A stretch of 12,083 nt of DNA, taken from positions 1-12,083 of the forward strand of contig CAIPVK010000258.1 of NCBI GenBank assembly GCA_903868455.1, written 5' to 3'. The translations under genes and the position numbers were made by a program. The number at the start of each line of letters is the position of its first letter. The first letter of the stretch is position 1. Source of the stretch: an uncultured Opitutia bacterium. Lineage in GTDB: Bacteria; Verrucomicrobiota; Verrucomicrobiia; Opitutales; UBA953. The notes below the pieces were generated by a model. The model made no database searches. It saw nothing but the letters and a program-made list of their open reading frames with translations, and was not told where the DNA came from. This document shows positions 1 through 7,762 of this stretch, in pieces.

Positions 1-1728
1 CACGGAGGTCTCGCGCCGGAGCTCGCCGCGGCGGCCGTGCACGACCGCGCAGCGCAGCGTCCCGTGGTCGAGCCGGACGGCGATGCGGTCGCCGAGGCCC
101 GTGAGCAGGCAGCGGCGCACGGCCTCGGGCGGCGCGGGCGCCTCGGCGACCGGGAGTCCCTGGGCGCGCGCGAGCCGGAGGAACTGCTGGGCCGCGCGGT
201 GCGCCTGCAGCGCGCCCTGGGCGTGGACGCCGATCCGGTCGCAGGCGGCCGGGTCGAAGCGCAGGGCGGCGGCGCGGTCGAGGAGGGCGAGGCGGAGGAG
301 GAAGTCGGAGCCGGGAGGGGCGCCGACGGCGTCGCGCTCGCGCTCGGTGGCGGCGTCGACGTTGCGCAGGAGGATGTCGCGCCCCTGGGCGAGGCCCGCG
401 ACCCGCGCGACCTCGGCGACGCAGCCGAGCTCGCCGGCCGCGAGCAGCATGCGCGCGTGGCGCGGGTGCGCGGGGAAGGCGGCCATGCGGCGCCCGAGGG
501 GCGTCAGCGCGCCCTCGGGCCCGAGGGCGCCGAGGTCGGCGAGCGTCTCGGCGGCGCGGGCGAGCGCGCGCGGCTCGGGCGGCTCGAACCAGGGGAAGGC
601 CGCGGGGTCGCCCCAGCCGCCGGCGCGCAGCAGGAGCACGGTCTCGCAGAGGTCGACGCGGCGGATCTCCGGCGTCTGGCGCGCGGGCCGGGCGTCGTGG
701 TCGGCCTTGGACCAGAGGCGCACGCAGCGGCCGGGTCCGGTGCGGCCGGCGCGGCCGGCGCGCTGCTCGGCGGAGGCGCGGCTGACCGGCTCGGTGAGCA
801 GGGTGTCGATGCCGCGCACCGGGTCGAAGCGGGCGACGCGGGCGAGGCCGGAGTCGACCACGGCGCGGATGCCCGGGAGCGTGAGCGAGGTCTCGGCCAC
901 GTTCGTGGCCACGACGACCTTGCGGCGCGGGCCAGGGCGCACGGCGCGGTCCTGCTCCTCGGGCGGGAGGTCGCCGTGGAGCGGCAGGAGGTCGACGCCG
1001 CGGCACTCGGGGGCGTGGGCGAGGAGGCCGAGCGTCCGGGAGATCTCTTGGGCGCCGGGCATGAAGACGAGGATATCGCCCGCCGGCTCCTCGGCGAGGA
1101 GGCGGCGGACCTCCTCCGCCGCGCCGTCCCAGGGGCCGCGACGGGGATCGCGCGGCTGGGGCGCGTGCCCGATGTCCACGGGGTAGGTCCGCCCGTCGGC
1201 GGCGAGCGTCACGGAGCCCTCGAGCCAGGCGCCGAGCGCCTCGGTGTCGAGGGTCGCGGACATGGCGACGAGGAGGAGGTCGGGGCGGCGCGTGTCCTGG
1301 AGCCGGCGCGCGAGCGCGAGGGCGACGTCGGCGTGCAGGTTGCGCTCGTGGAACTCGTCGAAGACGACGGCCCCGACGCCGCCCAGGTCCGGGTCCGAGG
1401 CCATCTGCCGCAGGAGCAGGGCCTCGGTCACGAACTTGATCCGGGTGGCGGCGGACTCCACGCGGTCGAAGCGGATCTGGTAGCCCACCTCGTCGCCCAG
1501 CCGGCCGCCGCGCTCCTCGGCGATGCGGGCCGCCAGCAGCCGGGCGGCGATGCGACGCGGCTGGAGCACGACCACCTGGCCGCGGACGAGGCCGAGGTCG
1601 ACCAGCATCTGCGGGACCTGGGTGGACTTGCCCGAGCCGGTGGGCGCGCGCAGGACGATGCGGCGGGAACGGGCGCAGGCCTCGGCGAGCGGCGCGCGCA
1701 GCGCCTCGATGGGCAGGCCGGAGCTCAT
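1..1728 (-). CDS. hrpB: ATP-dependent DExH-box helicase HrpB (3' end beyond window)
   Basis: The 576 codons present read through without a stop to the window edge, so the C-terminal part is missing (E. coli HrpB is a little over 800 residues). Helicase motifs are visible in order: motif I APTGSGKST at residues 28-36, PRR at 58-60, motif II DEFH at 124-127, SAT at 157-159, TNVAETSLT at 275-283 and QRAGRAGR at 322-329. The DEFHER form of motif II and the following winged-helix/ratchet-like region (about 385-455) match the bacterial HrpB branch of the DEAH/RHA helicases. The family has predicted ATP-driven RNA-remodelling activity, but its bacterial role is poorly defined. The ATG overlaps the stop codon of the upstream phosphoesterase gene by 4 nt (ATGA), which suggests translational coupling. 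A GGAG 14 nt upstream is too distant to be a normal ribosome-binding site. Family assignment is secure; substrate is unknown. Confidence 0.93.
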   Translation of the reverse strand, partial: MSSGLPIEALRAPLAEACARSRRIVLRAPTGSGKSTQVPQMLVDLGLVRGQVVVLQPRRIAARLLAARIAEERGGRLGDEVGYQIRFDRVESAATRIKFVTEALLLRQMASDPDLGGVGAVVFDEFHERNLHADVALALARRLQDTRRPDLLLVAMSATLDTEALGAWLEGSVTLAADGRTYPVDIGHAPQPRDPRRGPWDGAAEEVRRLLAEEPAGDILVFMPGAQEISRTLGLLAHAPECRGVDLLPLHGDLPPEEQDRAVRPGPRRKVVVATNVAETSLTLPGIRAVVDSGLARVARFDPVRGIDTLLTEPVSRASAEQRAGRAGRTGPGRCVRLWSKADHDARPARQTPEIRRVDLCETVLLLRAGGWGDPAAFPWFEPPEPRALARAAETLADLGALGPEGALTPLGRRMAAFPAHPRHARMLLAAGELGCVAEVARVAGLAQGRDILLRNVDAATERERDAVGAPPGSDFLLRLALLDRAAALRFDPAACDRIGVHAQGALQAHRAAQQFLRLARAQGLPVAEAPAPPEAVRRCLLTGLGDRIAVRLDHGTLRCAVVHGRRGELRRETSV

Positions 1729-2174
1729 GGGCCGAGGTCGAGCTCCACGATGGCCGCGCGCGGGCCGCCCGCGCCGAGCTCGAGCACGGCGACGGTCACG
1801 GGCAGGCGGAAGCGGCGGGGCCCGGCCGAGCCGGGATTGACGCGCAGGACGGGGCCGTCGCGGCGGACGAGCGGGACGTGGGTGTGGCCGCTCACGACGA
1901 CGTCCGCGTCGACGGGATCCTCCTCCGGCAGGTGGCCGTGGCGGAGGAGGATGCGGCAGCCCTCGACCTCGAGGCGGCGCTCGAGGGGCAGGCCGGGAAG
2001 GTCGTCGCAGTTGCCGCGCACGGCGTCGACGGGCGCGAGCGCGGCGAGCTCGTCGAGCAGCGCGCCGTCGCCGACGTCGCCGGCGTGCAGGATGCGGTCG
2101 CAGCCCTCCAGCGCCACGAGCGCCTGCGGGCGCAGGAGGCCGTGCGTGTCGGCGATGAGGCCGAGGCGCGCCAT
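1725..2174 (-). CDS. YfcE/MJ0936-family metallophosphoesterase
   Basis: A 149-residue single-domain calcineurin-like phosphoesterase of the compact YfcE type. Metal-binding motifs are all present: D9 and H11 in ADTHG, D33 in GDVGD, N55 in GNCD, H79 and H81 in RHGH, and H97 and H99 in GHTH. NPGS at 113-116 is also typical of the family. YfcE-like enzymes hydrolyse phosphodiesters in vitro with Mn2+ or similar metals; physiological substrates are mostly unknown, so none is proposed. There is no signal peptide or membrane segment, so a cytosolic location is expected. The start lies 4 nt after the dnaX stop and the stop codon overlaps the hrpB start, so the gene is probably translated as part of a dnaX-phosphoesterase-hrpB unit. 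No Shine-Dalgarno motif precedes the ATG. The first THGH histidine motif begins with Arg here (RHGH), which keeps both histidines. Confidence 0.92.
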   Translation of the reverse strand: MARLGLIADTHGLLRPQALVALEGCDRILHAGDVGDGALLDELAALAPVDAVRGNCDDLPGLPLERRLEVEGCRILLRHGHLPEEDPVDADVVVSGHTHVPLVRRDGPVLRVNPGSAGPRRFRLPVTVAVLELGAGGPRAAIVELDLGP

Positions 2175-2178
2175 GGCG

Positions 2179-3672
2179 TCAGCGCGGGCGGCGCAGGCCG
2201 CCGGGAGGCGGCGGGCGCAGGCTCGTGAACTCCGCGCCCAGCGTCTCCTTGAGCTTCTCCCGCACGCCCTTGGGGATCGACTCGAGCGCGCGCTCGAAAT
2301 CGGGATGCCCGGGGCGGACGGCCGGGGCCGCGGGGGCGGCGAGGGCGGCGGGAGGCGCCTCCGTCGCGGCCTCGGGCCAGGCCTCGGCGACGGCCTCGGC
2401 GGGCGCGGAGGCGTCGAGCACCTCGTCGGGCGGACCGTCCTCGCGCCCGGGCTCGGGCGCGCGCGTCGCGGCGGGCGGCGGGGTCGGGGCGGGGGGCTCC
2501 GCGGGCGGCGGGGTCCCTATTTTTTTTTGGCCGGGCTCCCGGGGGAGTCCGTTGGCGGCGGCGCTGAGCTCGCGGATGAGCGCGTCGATCGGCCGTTGTC
2601 GCGCCACCTCGAGGGACTTCAGGAGCGCGATCTCGAAGGCCGCGCGGGGCGAGAGGCCCATGCGGATGCCGGGCTCGGCCTGTTGCAGCGTGTCGAGGAT
2701 GCGGACGAGGGCGTCGGAACCGAGCTCGGCGCCGAGGACGGAGGAGCGGCCGCCGGAGCGGACGGCGTCGATGACCGCGGCGCGGACCGACTGCTGGAGG
2801 TCGCCGAGGATGCGCAGGAGGTCGCGGCCCTCCTTGGCGAAGGTGTCGGCGAGGGCGAGCACGGCGGGGGCGTCGCCGGCGGCGAGCCCCTTGGCAAGCT
2901 CCGCCAGCTGGGCGGCCGAGGCCAGGCCGTAGATGTCGAGGACGTCGCGCTCGGCCACCGTCTTGCCGGAGAAGGCGATGATCTGGTCGAGGATGGACTG
3001 GGAGTCGCGCATCCCGCCCTGGGCGAGGCGCGCGATGGCGAGGAGGGCGGCCCGCTCGGCCTTCACGCCGTCGGCCTTGGTGATGGCCTCGAGGCGCTCG
3101 GCGATGAGCTCCTCCGCGATGGGCTGGAACTCGAGGCGCTGGCAGCGCGAGACGATGGTCTCGAGCACCTTGTCGGCCTCCGTCGTGGCGAAGACGAACT
3201 TCACCCAGGGCGGGGGCTCCTCGATGGTCTTGAGCAGGGCGTTGAAGGCCTCCTTGGTCAGCTGGTGCGCCTCGTCGACGATGAAGACCTTGTGGGCGCC
3301 GACCGGCCGGACCTGGCAGGCCTCGCGGATGCGCTGGGCGTCCTCGAGCCGGCGGTTCGAGGCGGCGTCGATCTCGACCACGTCGAGGAAGGAGCCCTGC
3401 TCGATCTCGCGGCAGACGGGGTCGTCGGGGTCGAAGTCGGCCTTGGGCCCGCCGGGGCAGCAGAGCGCCTTGGCGAGGATGCGGGCGGTGGTGGTCTTGC
3501 CCGTGCCGCGCGGGCCGACGAAGAGCCAGGCGTGGGCGAGGCGGCCGGAGGCCAGGGAGTTGGACAGCGTGCGGACGATGTGCTGCTGCCCCACGATCTC
3601 GCCGAACGTGCGGGGGCGCCAGCGGCGCGCGATGACCTGGAAGGCGGCTTCGGCCAAGGGAGGGCGAGTCAA
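2179..3672 (-). CDS. dnaX: DNA polymerase III subunit tau (and probable gamma) DnaX
   Basis: The clamp-loader ATPase that loads the sliding clamp in the replisome. In 497 residues it shows Walker A GPRGTGKT (53-60), Walker B VFIVDEAH (129-136), sensor 1 FATTE (161-165) and the SRC motif with its arginine finger (175-177). A domain III helical collar runs to about 370, a Pro/Ala/Glu-rich linker covers about 386-455, and a short charged C-terminal module covers about 456-485. The usual four-cysteine zinc module is degraded: only C71, C72 and C87 remain in that region. An A9 run at codons 382-385 permits slippage to an immediate UAG, giving a 384-residue gamma-like form. The start is uncertain: no ATG exists near the N terminus, and the TTG used here has no ribosome-binding site. 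A second TTG at codon 6 is possible. The stop lies 4 nt before the next gene and guaA ends 37 nt upstream. Confidence 0.95.
   Translation of the reverse strand: MTRPPLAEAAFQVIARRWRPRTFGEIVGQQHIVRTLSNSLASGRLAHAWLFVGPRGTGKTTTARILAKALCCPGGPKADFDPDDPVCREIEQGSFLDVVEIDAASNRRLEDAQRIREACQVRPVGAHKVFIVDEAHQLTKEAFNALLKTIEEPPPWVKFVFATTEADKVLETIVSRCQRLEFQPIAEELIAERLEAITKADGVKAERAALLAIARLAQGGMRDSQSILDQIIAFSGKTVAERDVLDIYGLASAAQLAELAKGLAAGDAPAVLALADTFAKEGRDLLRILGDLQQSVRAAVIDAVRSGGRSSVLGAELGSDALVRILDTLQQAEPGIRMGLSPRAAFEIALLKSLEVARQRPIDALIRELSAAANGLPREPGQKKIGTPPPAEPPAPTPPPAATRAPEPGREDGPPDEVLDASAPAEAVAEAWPEAATEAPPAALAAPAAPAVRPGHPDFERALESIPKGVREKLKETLGAEFTSLRPPPPGGLRRPR
2518..2528 (-). promoter_or_regulatory. 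A9 slippage site with immediate out-of-frame UAG in dnaX
   Basis: Read on the minus strand the sequence is CAA AAA AAA ATA GGG, encoding Q382-K383-K384-I385-G386. The nine A residues (2528 down to 2520) are followed directly by TAGGG. With eight or eleven A residues in the mRNA, the frame becomes CAA AAA AAA followed by UAG, ending the protein at residue 384, just after domain III. With ten A residues the new frame stays open to the end of dnaX. The surrounding genes use AAG for nearly all lysines, so AAA AAA ATA is exceptional here. E. coli makes gamma by -1 ribosomal frameshifting and Thermus thermophilus by transcriptional slippage on a nine-A run. The arrangement here resembles the Thermus type. 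Slippage itself is inferred, not shown. Confidence 0.72.
2534..2550 (-). promoter_or_regulatory. Hairpin 5 nt upstream of the dnaX A9 run
   Basis: In the transcript, GGACTCCCCCGGGAGCC can fold with CTCC/GGAG and GG/CC paired, one bulged A and a 4-nt CCCG loop. The spacer CGGCC separates it from the A9 run. A nascent-RNA hairpin just behind a slippery homopolymer is a known stimulator of transcriptional slippage in some bacterial elements. That function is inferred here, since short GC-rich hairpins arise easily by chance in this genome. Confidence 0.35.
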
Positions 3673-3709
3673 GCGCGGGGCCGAGGGGGTGTCAACGGCG
3701 CCGCCGGGA

Positions 3710-5260
<1,551 letters not shown>

Positions 5261-5285
5261 GGGGAAGGGGCGAGCGTGGCGGGGT

Positions 5286-5519
5286 TCAGAGGCGGAGGCG
5301 ACCATTGTTCGCGCCGCAGCCCGGGCAGGGCGCCTCCTCGCGGGCCCGGCCGCGGGTGTAGATGCGGCCGCAGCGGGCGCAGGCGAAGGAGGACCTCAGC
5401 CGGCGGGGGTCGACGAGCAGGGCGTCCCGCCGGTCGATCCAGGCCCAGGAACCGAGCACCGCGGCCAGCCCCGCCCCCGCCAGCAGGGCGAGGAGGGTGC
5501 CGAGGTCGACGGGGATCAT
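5286..5519 (-). CDS. Small membrane-anchored zinc-ribbon protein, function unknown
   Basis: This 77-residue protein is not one I can name. Residues 7-27 form a hydrophobic segment rich in Leu, Ala and Gly that should span the membrane. Arginines at 30, 31 and 39-42 follow it, so by the positive-inside rule the C terminus should be cytoplasmic. The C-terminal half carries CARC (47-50) and CPGC (65-68), two CxxC pairs 14 residues apart, the pattern of a zinc ribbon. It lies between the hairpin that ends the rplQ transcript and guaA, with 25 nt to guaA. The codon pattern is like that of the neighbours and the reading frame is compact between flanking signals, which supports a real gene. The ATG lacks a Shine-Dalgarno motif. 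No enzymatic function can be argued from the sequence; an adaptor or redox/zinc-binding role is possible. Confidence 0.7.
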   Translation of the reverse strand: MIPVDLGTLLALLAGAGLAAVLGSWAWIDRRDALLVDPRRLRSSFACARCGRIYTRGRAREEAPCPGCGANNGRLRL

Positions 5520-5535
5520 GGGGGGCTAAAGAAGG

Positions 5536-5566
5536 CGGACGCGCCCGCGGCGGGCGGGCGCGTCCG
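5536..5566 (-). terminator. Probable intrinsic terminator after rplQ
   Basis: The arms GGACGCGCCCGC (5537-5548) and GCGGGCGCGTCC (5554-5565) are perfectly complementary around a 5-nt loop, and one more C-G pair makes 13 bp. Reading leftwards the stem is followed by CCTTCTTTAG, a short, interrupted U-rich tail. It lies 24 nt after the rplQ stop and 16 nt before the next start codon. The tail is weaker than in classic terminators, so partial read-through into the zinc-ribbon-guaA-dnaX genes is plausible. Confidence 0.7.
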
Positions 5567-5589
5567 GCGGGGCCGGTTCGCCCGGAGGG

Positions 5590-6042
5590 TCAGGCCTGGG
5601 CCGCGGCGGCCTCGGGCGCCTTGGCCTTGCGGGCCTTGGGCTTGGGCTTGGCGGGGGCGACGTCGTCCTTGCCCACGAGCTCGATCAGCGCGGTCTCCGC
5701 GCCGTCGCCGCGGCGGGCGTCGAGCTTGTAGATGCGGGTGTAGCCGCCCTTGCGGTTGGCGAAGGCCGGGACGCGCTCCTTGAACAGGAGGGCGACGGCG
5801 GCCTCGTCCCGGACTCGGGAGAGGGCGAGGCGGTAGCAGTGCAGGCGGCCGGCGGGGTCCGAGGCGACGCCCTTCTTGGCCAGCGTGATCACCTTCTCGA
5901 CGAAGGGACGGAGGGCGCGGGCCCGGGAGAGCGTGGTGCGGATGCGGGCGTGCGTCAGCAGCTGGGCGGCGAGGCCGGCCACGAGGGCGGAGCGGTGCTC
6001 CTTCTTGACCCCGAGGACGTGGCGGTGGGTGCGGTGGCGCAT
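5590..6042 (-). CDS. rplQ: 50S ribosomal protein L17
   Basis: L17 is a large-subunit protein near the exit tunnel. The protein opens with MRHRTHRHVLGVKKEHRSAL and contains the family helix RIRTTLSRARALRPFVEKVITLAKKG. It is 150 residues against 127 in E. coli; the extra length is a Lys/Ala/Pro-rich C-terminal tail from about residue 127. It is the last gene of the alpha-operon block, starting 6 nt after the rpoA stop, and is followed by the hairpin at 5536-5566. The sequence before the ATG (ACCTGCC) has no Shine-Dalgarno motif, so expression may depend on coupling with rpoA. Confidence 0.96.
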   Translation of the reverse strand: MRHRTHRHVLGVKKEHRSALVAGLAAQLLTHARIRTTLSRARALRPFVEKVITLAKKGVASDPAGRLHCYRLALSRVRDEAAVALLFKERVPAFANRKGGYTRIYKLDARRGDGAETALIELVGKDDVAPAKPKPKARKAKAPEAAAAQA

Positions 6043-6048
6043 GGCAGG

Positions 6049-7047
6049 TTAGGCGGCGTTCTTGTCCATCAGGCGGTCGAGGCCGGTCATGCCGAGGGAC
6101 AGGCCGAGCTGCTCGAGCTTCTGCTTGATCTCGTTGAGGGACTTCTTGCCGAAGTTGCGGTACTTGAGCATCTCCTGCTCGGTCTTCATGGCGAGCGAGC
6201 CGACGGTGGTGATGTTCGCGTTGTTGAGGCAGTTGGCGGCGCGGACCGAGAGCTCGATCTCGTTGACCGACATGTTGAGCAGGTTGCGCAGGCGGTTCTG
6301 GTCGTCCGCCTCCTCGCGGGCCTTCGACTCGAACTCGACCTCGGGGCCGGCGACGGCGTTGAACACCTCGAGGTGCTTGGCCAGGATGGCGGAGGCCTCC
6401 TTGAGCGCCTCGTCGGGGGTGACGCGGCCGTCGGTGGTCACGTCGAGCACCAGGCGGTCGTAGTCGGTCTTCTGGCCCTCGCGGGAGTTCTCGACCGCGT
6501 AGCGGACGGTGGTGACGGGGGAGTAGAGGGCGTCGATGGGGATCACGCCGATGACCTGCTCGGCGGCCTTGTTCTCCTCGGCCGAGGACCAGGAGCGGCC
6601 GACGCGGATCTCGAGGTCGGCCTGGAAGCGGCGCTTGCGGTCGAGCGTGCAGATGACCTGCTCGGGGTTGACCAGGACGAGGCCGGCGGGCAGCTGGATG
6701 TCGGAGGCCTTCACGGGGCCGGCCTTGTTGACGTCGATGCTGGCCTTGAAGTCGTCGCGCTTCTCGTGGCGGAGGAGCACCTTCTTGAGGTTGAGGACGA
6801 TCTCGGTGACGTCCTCGACCACGCCCTCGACGGGCTGGAACTCGTGGGAGACGCCCTCGATGCGGACGGAGGAGATGGCGGCGCCCTCGATGGAGCCGAG
6901 CAGGACGCGGCGGAGGGAGTTGCCGATGGTGTGGCCGAAGCCCGTCTCGAAGGGCTCCGCCGTGTAGCGGGCGTGGGTGGCGGACGAGCCGGACTCGTCC
7001 TTCTTCAGCTTGCTGGGGAGCTGGAACTTGCCGAGGCGCTTGGGCAT
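6049..7047 (-). CDS. rpoA: DNA-directed RNA polymerase subunit alpha
   Basis: Alpha dimerises to nucleate assembly of core RNA polymerase, and its C-terminal domain binds UP elements and activators. The 332-residue protein is of normal length. The N-terminal domain holds the assembly motif GNSLRRVLL (42-50) and the IGVIPIDALYSPV segment (166-178). A linker about 235-250 leads into the C-terminal domain. DNA-contacting residues corresponding to E. coli R265, N268, G296, K298 and S299 are conserved as R269, N272, G300, K302 and S303. The opening MPKRLGKFQLP recalls verrucomicrobial RpoA, my main clue to the lineage. It sits between rpsD (20-nt gap) and rplQ (6-nt gap), the classic alpha-operon order. 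There is no Shine-Dalgarno motif before the ATG; the upstream bases are CCTCATCCGCACC. Confidence 0.98.
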   Translation of the reverse strand: MPKRLGKFQLPSKLKKDESGSSATHARYTAEPFETGFGHTIGNSLRRVLLGSIEGAAISSVRIEGVSHEFQPVEGVVEDVTEIVLNLKKVLLRHEKRDDFKASIDVNKAGPVKASDIQLPAGLVLVNPEQVICTLDRKRRFQADLEIRVGRSWSSAEENKAAEQVIGVIPIDALYSPVTTVRYAVENSREGQKTDYDRLVLDVTTDGRVTPDEALKEASAILAKHLEVFNAVAGPEVEFESKAREEADDQNRLRNLLNMSVNEIELSVRAANCLNNANITTVGSLAMKTEQEMLKYRNFGKKSLNEIKQKLEQLGLSLGMTGLDRLMDKNAA

Positions 7048-7067
7048 GGTGCGGATGAGGTTGGGGG

Positions 7068-7676
7068 TTAGCGGCTGTAGAACTCGACGATCATCTGGAC
7101 GTTGATCTCCGAGGGGAGCTCCTCCTTGGCGGGCTCGCGGACGACGGCGCCGCGGAGCTGCTCGGGGGAGGCGGCCAGCCAGGCCGGGACGGCGCGGGAC
7201 TGGTTCTCCTCGGCGCCGCGGGTGGCGAGCTGCTTGGAGGAGGTGCGGTCGCGGACGGCGACCTCGTCGCCGGGCGAGACGGCGTAGCTGGCGATGTCGA
7301 CCTTGTGGCCGTTCACGCGGACGTGGCCGTGGGCCACGAACTGGCGGGCGGCGGCGCGGGACGAGGCGAAGCCGAGGCGGTAGATGACGTTGTCCAGGCG
7401 GGTCTCCAGGATGCGGAGGAAGTTGTCGCCGGCCACGCCGCCGAGGCGCTTGGCGCGGGCGAAGGCGAGGCGGAACTGGCGCTCGTTGAGGCCGTACATG
7501 AAGCGGAGCTTCTGCTTCTCGGCCAGGCCCTGGCCGTACTCCGAGACCTTGCGGCCGCGGGTCTGGCCGTGGATGCCGGGGGGGAAAGGCTTGCGCTCCT
7601 CACCCTTGGAGGTGGGGAGGATCGCCATGTTGAAGCGGCGATTGATCTTGGTGGTGGGTCCGGTGTAGCGGGACAT
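7068..7676 (-). CDS. rpsD: 30S ribosomal protein S4
   Basis: S4 is a primary 16S rRNA-binding protein that nucleates small-subunit assembly; in E. coli it also represses the alpha operon. The 202-residue protein begins MSRYTGPTTKINRRF, the cysteine-free form that lacks the N-terminal zinc knuckle. It contains KVSEYGQGLAEKQKLRFMYGL (43-63) and the S4 RNA-binding domain (about 93-157, with RLDNVIYRLGFASSRAAARQ). It ends with INVQMIVEFYSR, a standard S4 terminus. It is followed by rpoA after 20 nt. Its leader of about 86 nt, unusually long for this cluster, contains a strong hairpin (7717-7742), discussed separately. No Shine-Dalgarno motif is present before the ATG. Confidence 0.97.
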   Translation of the reverse strand: MSRYTGPTTKINRRFNMAILPTSKGEERKPFPPGIHGQTRGRKVSEYGQGLAEKQKLRFMYGLNERQFRLAFARAKRLGGVAGDNFLRILETRLDNVIYRLGFASSRAAARQFVAHGHVRVNGHKVDIASYAVSPGDEVAVRDRTSSKQLATRGAEENQSRAVPAWLAASPEQLRGAVVREPAKEELPSEINVQMIVEFYSR

Positions 7677-7708
7677 GAGGTCGTGGTGGGTTCGGGTTGG
7701 GTGGCGGT

Positions 7709-7742
7709 GGATGGACCCGTCCGGCTTGCCATCCCCGGACGG
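7709..7742 (-). promoter_or_regulatory. Hairpin with competing fold in the rpsK-rpsD gap
   Basis: In the transcript CCGTCCGG (7742-7735) pairs perfectly with CCGGACGG (7724-7717) across a 10-nt loop, GGATGGCAAG. The loop's GGATGG (7734-7729) can instead pair with CCATCC (7714-7709) just downstream, and this alternative helix excludes the first. No U-run follows, so it is not a standard terminator. It lies 33-66 nt before the rpsD start codon. A structure that controls S4 translation or processes the transcript is plausible, by analogy with S4 autoregulation in E. coli, but this is inference. Confidence 0.5.
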
Positions 7743-7762
7743 TAGGTGTCAGCGATCCGCGC

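Noticed and set aside
2520..2528. The A9 run as a sequencing homopolymer error
   Set aside because: With nine A residues the frame stays open into a plausible tau linker and C-terminal module. Eight would truncate the gene there and ten would replace the tail with Arg-rich shadow sequence. Nine is thus the best-supported length, though reads should be checked.
3690..3695. A perfect TTGACA (-35-like) hexamer on the minus strand between guaA and dnaX
   Set aside because: The hexamer 17 nt downstream is TTGACT at the dnaX start itself, with no TATAAT-like -10 and no AT-rich context.
5261..5305. An upstream ATG that would lengthen GuaA by 15 residues
   Set aside because: The added residues do not match the family N terminus and overlap the end of the preceding gene. 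The ATG at 5260 gives the expected start.
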